From the NCBI GenBank assembly GCA_017305195.1, contig JAFKMU010000059.1, positions 1-64,000 on the forward strand: a DNA stretch of 64,000 bases, given 5' to 3'. A model generated the notes under the pieces. The model made no database searches, was not told the DNA's origin, and saw only the letters and a program-made list of their open reading frames with translations. Shown piece by piece: positions 60,986-64,000 of this stretch (within the stretch, counting starts at the first letter, position 1; each line of letters opens with the position of its first letter). Source of the stretch: Verrucomicrobiota bacterium. Lineage in GTDB: Bacteria; Verrucomicrobiota; Verrucomicrobiia; Chthoniobacterales; Terrimicrobiaceae. Both the position numbers and the translations under genes were made by a program.

Positions 60986-61951
60986 ATGTTAGATCGCACT
61001 CCCGAGATGAAAATCTTCACTGGCACGGCCCATCCCCGCCTTGCCCAGGATATCTGCAACTACCTCGGGGTGCCGCTCTGCGACGCGACCGTCAGCACCT
61101 TTCCGGATGGCGAGACCTTCGTAAAGATCAACGAAAACATCCGCGGCCGCGACGTTTTCATCGTCCAGCCGACCTGTCCGCCGACGAACCAGAACCTGAT
61201 GGAACTCCTCATCATGGTCGATGCCGCCCGTCGCGCCAGCGCCGCCCGCATCACGGTGGTCATCCCGTTTTTCGGCTACGCCCGCCAGGATCGCAAGGAC
61301 CAGCCCCGCGTTCCGATCACCGCCAAGCTCGTCGCCAATCTCATCGCCGCCGCCGGCGTGCACCGCGTCCTGACCATGGATCTGCACGCCCAGCAGCTCC
61401 AGGGTTTCTTCGATATCCCGGTGGACCATCTCTACGCTTTGCCGGTGATGATGAACTACTTGCAGGAACTCGGCCTCACCGATCTGGTCGTTGTTTCACC
61501 CGACGTCGGGGGAGTGAAGATGGCCTCGGCCTACGCCCAGACTCTCGGCGCGGGTCTCGCCATCGTCGTCAAACGTCGCAAGAGCGCCTCGGAGACCGAA
61601 GCCATCACCGTCATCGGTGAGGTGGAGGGAAAGAACGTCATGATCGTCGACGATCTCACTGAAACGGCGGGAACTTTGATCGGCGCGGCAAAAATCCTGC
61701 AGAGTTACGGTGCACGCAATATTTATGCTGGTGTTTCGCACGCAGTCTTGACAGATTTGGCGGTTGAGCGATTGAAGAGCTCAGAAATCAAGGAGTTGAT
61801 CACCACCGACAGCGTGCCTGTGCGAGCGGATTCAGACGCCCGCGTCAAGGTCCTGTCGGTAGCTGCGTTGCTCGGTGAGGGCATTCGACGCATTCACGAT
61901 GATGAATCGGTGAGCTCGCTCTTTGAGATTAAACACCCGAAGAACCCTTAG
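60986..61951 (+). CDS. prs: Ribose-phosphate pyrophosphokinase
   Basis: The roughly 321-residue class I PRPP synthase forms PRPP from ribose 5-phosphate and ATP for nucleotide, His and Trp synthesis. Family segments are FPDGETFVKINENIRGRDVFIVQP, FFGYARQDRKDQPRVPITAKLVANL, VVVSPDVGGVKMA and the PRPP-binding loop VMIVDDLTETAGTL. The start is uncertain: ATG 60986, ATG 61007 (MKIFTG, which aligns with the family) and GTG 60971 are all in frame, none with a strong ribosome site. It is first of the tight cluster prs - L25 - pth - rpsF - ssb, with 5 bp before the L25 gene. Confidence 0.95.
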   Translation: MLDRTPEMKIFTGTAHPRLAQDICNYLGVPLCDATVSTFPDGETFVKINENIRGRDVFIVQPTCPPTNQNLMELLIMVDAARRASAARITVVIPFFGYARQDRKDQPRVPITAKLVANLIAAAGVHRVLTMDLHAQQLQGFFDIPVDHLYALPVMMNYLQELGLTDLVVVSPDVGGVKMASAYAQTLGAGLAIVVKRRKSASETEAITVIGEVEGKNVMIVDDLTETAGTLIGAAKILQSYGARNIYAGVSHAVLTDLAVERLKSSEIKELITTDSVPVRADSDARVKVLSVAALLGEGIRRIHDDESVSSLFEIKHPKNP

Positions 61952-61956
61952 TAAAC

Positions 61957-62625
61957 ATGGCCAAACAAGTAAAACTCTCCGCCCGTCCGCGCGTCGAAGC
62001 CGGTCGTAATGCGGTCAAACAGGTCCGCGCCCGCGGCTCCGTGCCCGCCGTCATCTATGGCGCCAAGGACGAACCCGCGAACCTCGAGGTCTCGCTGAAG
62101 GACATCAAGCAGCTCCTCGCTCATGCGGTCGGTGAGAACATCCTGGTCGATCTTGAGATCGAGGAAAACGGCAAGACGACGAATCGTCTGTCGCTCATCC
62201 AGGAAATCCAGCATCACCCGGTGAAGGGTGAAGTCATCCACGTCGATTTCCACGCCGTCTCCGCGACGGAAGAGATCGAGGCGGAAGTCGTCCTCGAGCC
62301 GGTCGGCGAATCCATCGGCGTCAAAACCTTCGGCGGTCTGCTCCAGCAGAACCTCCGAGCGCTCGCCATCTCCTGCCTCCCGCAGAATCTTCCCGAGCTG
62401 ATCACGGTGGACGTGTCCGATCTCAATGTCGGCGGCTCTCTCCATATCCGCGACATCAAGCTCCCGGCTGGCGTTACCGCGACCGGCGATCCCGAGCTGA
62501 CGGTCTTCCTCGTTTCCGAACCGACCGTTGCGGATGAATCCGCAGCTTCCGCGGAAGCCCCGACGGCTCCCGAGGTCATCAAGGAGAAGAAGGCTGACGC
62601 TGCCGAGGGCGGCGACAAGAAATAA
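61957..62625 (+). CDS. rplY: 50S ribosomal protein L25 (CTC/TL5 form)
   Basis: The 222-residue two-domain L25/general stress protein Ctc binds 5S rRNA through its N-terminal beta-barrel domain (about 1-95; VPAVIYGAKDEPANLEVS, HVDFHAV). A TL5-type second domain (about 96-190) follows, then an acidic/Lys-rich tail (190-222). It follows prs closely, and pth starts 15 bp after its stop, the arrangement common in many bacteria. Confidence 0.95.
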   Translation: MAKQVKLSARPRVEAGRNAVKQVRARGSVPAVIYGAKDEPANLEVSLKDIKQLLAHAVGENILVDLEIEENGKTTNRLSLIQEIQHHPVKGEVIHVDFHAVSATEEIEAEVVLEPVGESIGVKTFGGLLQQNLRALAISCLPQNLPELITVDVSDLNVGGSLHIRDIKLPAGVTATGDPELTVFLVSEPTVADESAASAEAPTAPEVIKEKKADAAEGGDKK

Positions 62626-62640
62626 CCCGCCTGTCTCCGC

Positions 62641-63216
62641 GTGGAGCATGCCGCTGTATTCCGCCTTATCGTCGGCTTGGGTAATCCCGGCCGACAATAC
62701 GCGGGGACGCGCCACAACGCGGGATTTGCCGTCGTCGACGAGCTGGCCCGCCGGTGTGCCTCGGATTTTCGGTTCGAACCGAAATGGAATGCCGAGGTGG
62801 CGTCATGCGGAGGCCGCCTGTTCATGAAACCTCAAACCTTCATGAACCTGAGCGGCGAGGCTGTCGGCAACTATGCCCGGTATTATCGTCTTGAGCCTGG
62901 GGAAGTGCTGATCGTCATAGACGACGTCGCACTTCCTTTCGGCGATCTGAGATTGCGAAAAACGGGCAGCCCTGGCGGACACAACGGACTGGAGTCGGTG
63001 CTTATGCATCTCGGCACGGAAGCGGTGCCCCGCCTGCGGGTGGGGATCGGCGCGGCCTCCGGGGCGCTCCACTCCCACGTGCTCGGCCAGTTCACTCCCG
63101 ATGAAAAAGCGCAGCTCGAAGATCTTTACAGCCGGGCCGCAGATGCCGTCGAATACGCCAATGCCCATGGCGTCGAGGCGGCAATGAACATTTACAACAA
63201 GAAAACCACCGTATGA
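62641..63216 (+). CDS. pth: Peptidyl-tRNA hydrolase
   Basis: The 191-residue enzyme releases stalled peptides from tRNA. Conserved residues are Asn15 in VGLGNPG, the catalytic His25 in GTRHNAGF, MKPQTFMNLSGEAV with its Asn, and DDVALPFGDLRLRKTGSPGGHNGL. The start is GTG at 62641. The last bases overlap the rpsF start (ATGA), so pth and rpsF are translationally coupled. Confidence 0.95.
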   Translation: MEHAAVFRLIVGLGNPGRQYAGTRHNAGFAVVDELARRCASDFRFEPKWNAEVASCGGRLFMKPQTFMNLSGEAVGNYARYYRLEPGEVLIVIDDVALPFGDLRLRKTGSPGGHNGLESVLMHLGTEAVPRLRVGIGAASGALHSHVLGQFTPDEKAQLEDLYSRAADAVEYANAHGVEAAMNIYNKKTTV

Positions 63217-63521
63217 ACAAACGCTATGAAGCTCTCCTCGCGCTGAAGACGCAGGAGGAATCCGCCAAAGACATCGTCGATCGCATCGAGAAGCTCTTCA
63301 AGAGCGAAGGCGCCGAAGTTGAACAAGTCCAGCGCCTCGAGCGCCGCGAACTCTCCTACGAGCACGACCACCAGAAGAGCGCCTACTTCGTCAACATCAT
63401 CTTCTCGGCCGAGCCCGCCCTCATCGAAAAGCTCCGCTCCAAGTTGAAGCTCGACGACGACGTCGCTTTCCAGAACTATCTCGTTCTGTCTCAGAAAAAG
63501 GCCGCTGCTCCCGCAGCCTAA
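63213..63521 (+). CDS. rpsF: 30S ribosomal protein S6
   Basis: The 102-residue S6 opens MNKRYEALLALKTQE with the ferredoxin-like fold. LERRELSYEHDHQKSAYFVNIIFSAEPALIEKLRSKLKLDDDVAFQNYLVL is the typical C-terminal half, with a short Ala-rich tail. The ATG overlaps the pth stop, and ssb begins 12 bp downstream. Confidence 0.95.
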   Translation: MNKRYEALLALKTQEESAKDIVDRIEKLFKSEGAEVEQVQRLERRELSYEHDHQKSAYFVNIIFSAEPALIEKLRSKLKLDDDVAFQNYLVLSQKKAAAPAA

Positions 63522-63533
63522 TTCCCACACCCT

Positions 63534-64000
63534 ATGGCCAGTCTCAATAAAGTCATGCTGATCGGGAACGTCACCCGTGATCCCGAGATCAAGTACACCC
63601 CGAAAGGCAGCGCAGTCGCCGATCTGGGGCTGGCCATCAATCGCTCCTACACCAACCAGGGTGGTGAAAAGGTGGAGGAGACGACCTACGTCGATGTCGA
63701 GCTCTGGGGTCGCCTTGCAGAAATCGCGGGCGAGTACGCCAAGAAGGGACGGCCCATCTTTATCGAGGGCCGTCTGCGCATCGACTCATGGGAGGATAAG
63801 CAATCCGGCCAGAAGCGCAGCCGTCTCAAGGTGGTCGGCGAAGGATTGCAACTGCTCGGCTCCGGCACGCGTCTGGGTGGCCAGGGCGGTGGAGGCGGGG
63901 AGTACGAGATGGATGCCCCTCCGACGCCGCAACGCCGCCCGGCCGCTCCGCCGCCGCAGCGCCAGGGCCCGCCCAAGCCCGCTCCGCTCGACGCGGAGGA
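63534..64000 (+). CDS. ssb: Single-stranded DNA-binding protein, 3' end outside the window
   Basis: The frame opens at ATG 63534 and is still open at the window end (155 codons visible). The OB-fold is complete: MASLNKVMLIGNVTRDPEIKYTPKGSAVADLGLAINR, TTYVDVELWGRLAEIAGEYAKKGRPIFIEGRLRIDSWEDK. It is followed by the Gly/Pro/Gln-rich flexible linker of SSB. The acidic C-terminal tip that recruits partner proteins lies beyond the window. rpsR is the gene expected next. Confidence 0.95.
   Translation, partial: MASLNKVMLIGNVTRDPEIKYTPKGSAVADLGLAINRSYTNQGGEKVEETTYVDVELWGRLAEIAGEYAKKGRPIFIEGRLRIDSWEDKQSGQKRSRLKVVGEGLQLLGSGTRLGGQGGGGGEYEMDAPPTPQRRPAAPPPQRQGPPKPAPLDAE

Overview
The window is about 64 kb of GC-rich bacterial chromosome. 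The gene content points to Verrucomicrobiota, perhaps the Chthoniobacter/Terrimicrobium side. The clues are a PEP-CTERM beta-helix protein, a delta-60 repeat protein, many glycoside hydrolases (GH26, GH5, GH63, GH8 and a GH130 remnant), and the order prs - L25 - pth - rpsF - ssb. The phylum is an inference from content, not from a marker gene comparison.

Layout. (1) 0-1 kb: an AT-richer accessory edge with a 5'-cut ORF, a small membrane protein, four tandem 22-bp units and the orphan C-terminus of an OxyR-like LysR regulator lying downstream of katG. (2) 1.2-8 kb: katG with a clear terminator, a secreted CBM35-GH26 mannanase, a MazG-like protein, a secreted GH5 glycosidase and a TetR regulator. 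(3) 8-14.5 kb: fabF, a PEP-CTERM surface protein, thiC under a TPP riboswitch, and fabG. (4) 14.5-23 kb: metal handling. Two divergent COG0523 GTPases (one with a tandem-repeat His/Cys linker and an operonic WD40 protein), DUF423, YjbQ, a secreted lactonase-type propeller, and an EfeO-like/FTR1 iron-uptake pair. A 13-bp palindrome between the two GTPases recurs with one mismatch in front of the iron genes. (5) 23-30 kb: a compact minus-strand operon tetR - hlyD - MFS - GH63 - SDR behind a multi-half-site operator. (6) 30-38 kb: a membrane adenylate cyclase, DoxX-like protein, esterase, degenerate phosphoesterase plus Rnk-like factor, CDF transporter, tyrosine phosphatase and a large unknown secreted protein. 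(7) 38.2-47.4 kb: a possible decayed integrated element. It is bracketed by an intact tRNA-Arg(CCG) and a second copy of that tRNA's 3' half. Next to the tRNA lies a tyrosine recombinase truncated by, and fused in frame to, the end of an IS3-type transposase. The segment also holds a 5'-truncated GH130 gene. (8) 47.5-58.4 kb: a delta-60 protein, then a seven-gene cellulose synthase operon. Two tandem MinD/ParA-like ATPases (one with a substituted Walker-A lysine) and an unknown coiled-coil membrane protein precede bcsA (PilZ), bcsB, bcsZ and a short BcsC. (9) 58.4-64 kb: an SMR guanidinium exporter behind a guanidine-II (mini-ykkC) riboswitch, pabB, an Ala/Pro-rich secreted protein, and prs - L25 - pth - rpsF - ssb, the last cut by the window end.

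The most noteworthy points are the cellulose operon with its paired ATPases, the tRNA-bounded region with the recombinase/transposase chimera, the palindrome linking COG0523 and iron-uptake promoters, the guanidine-II riboswitch, and the efflux-glucosidase-dehydrogenase operon.
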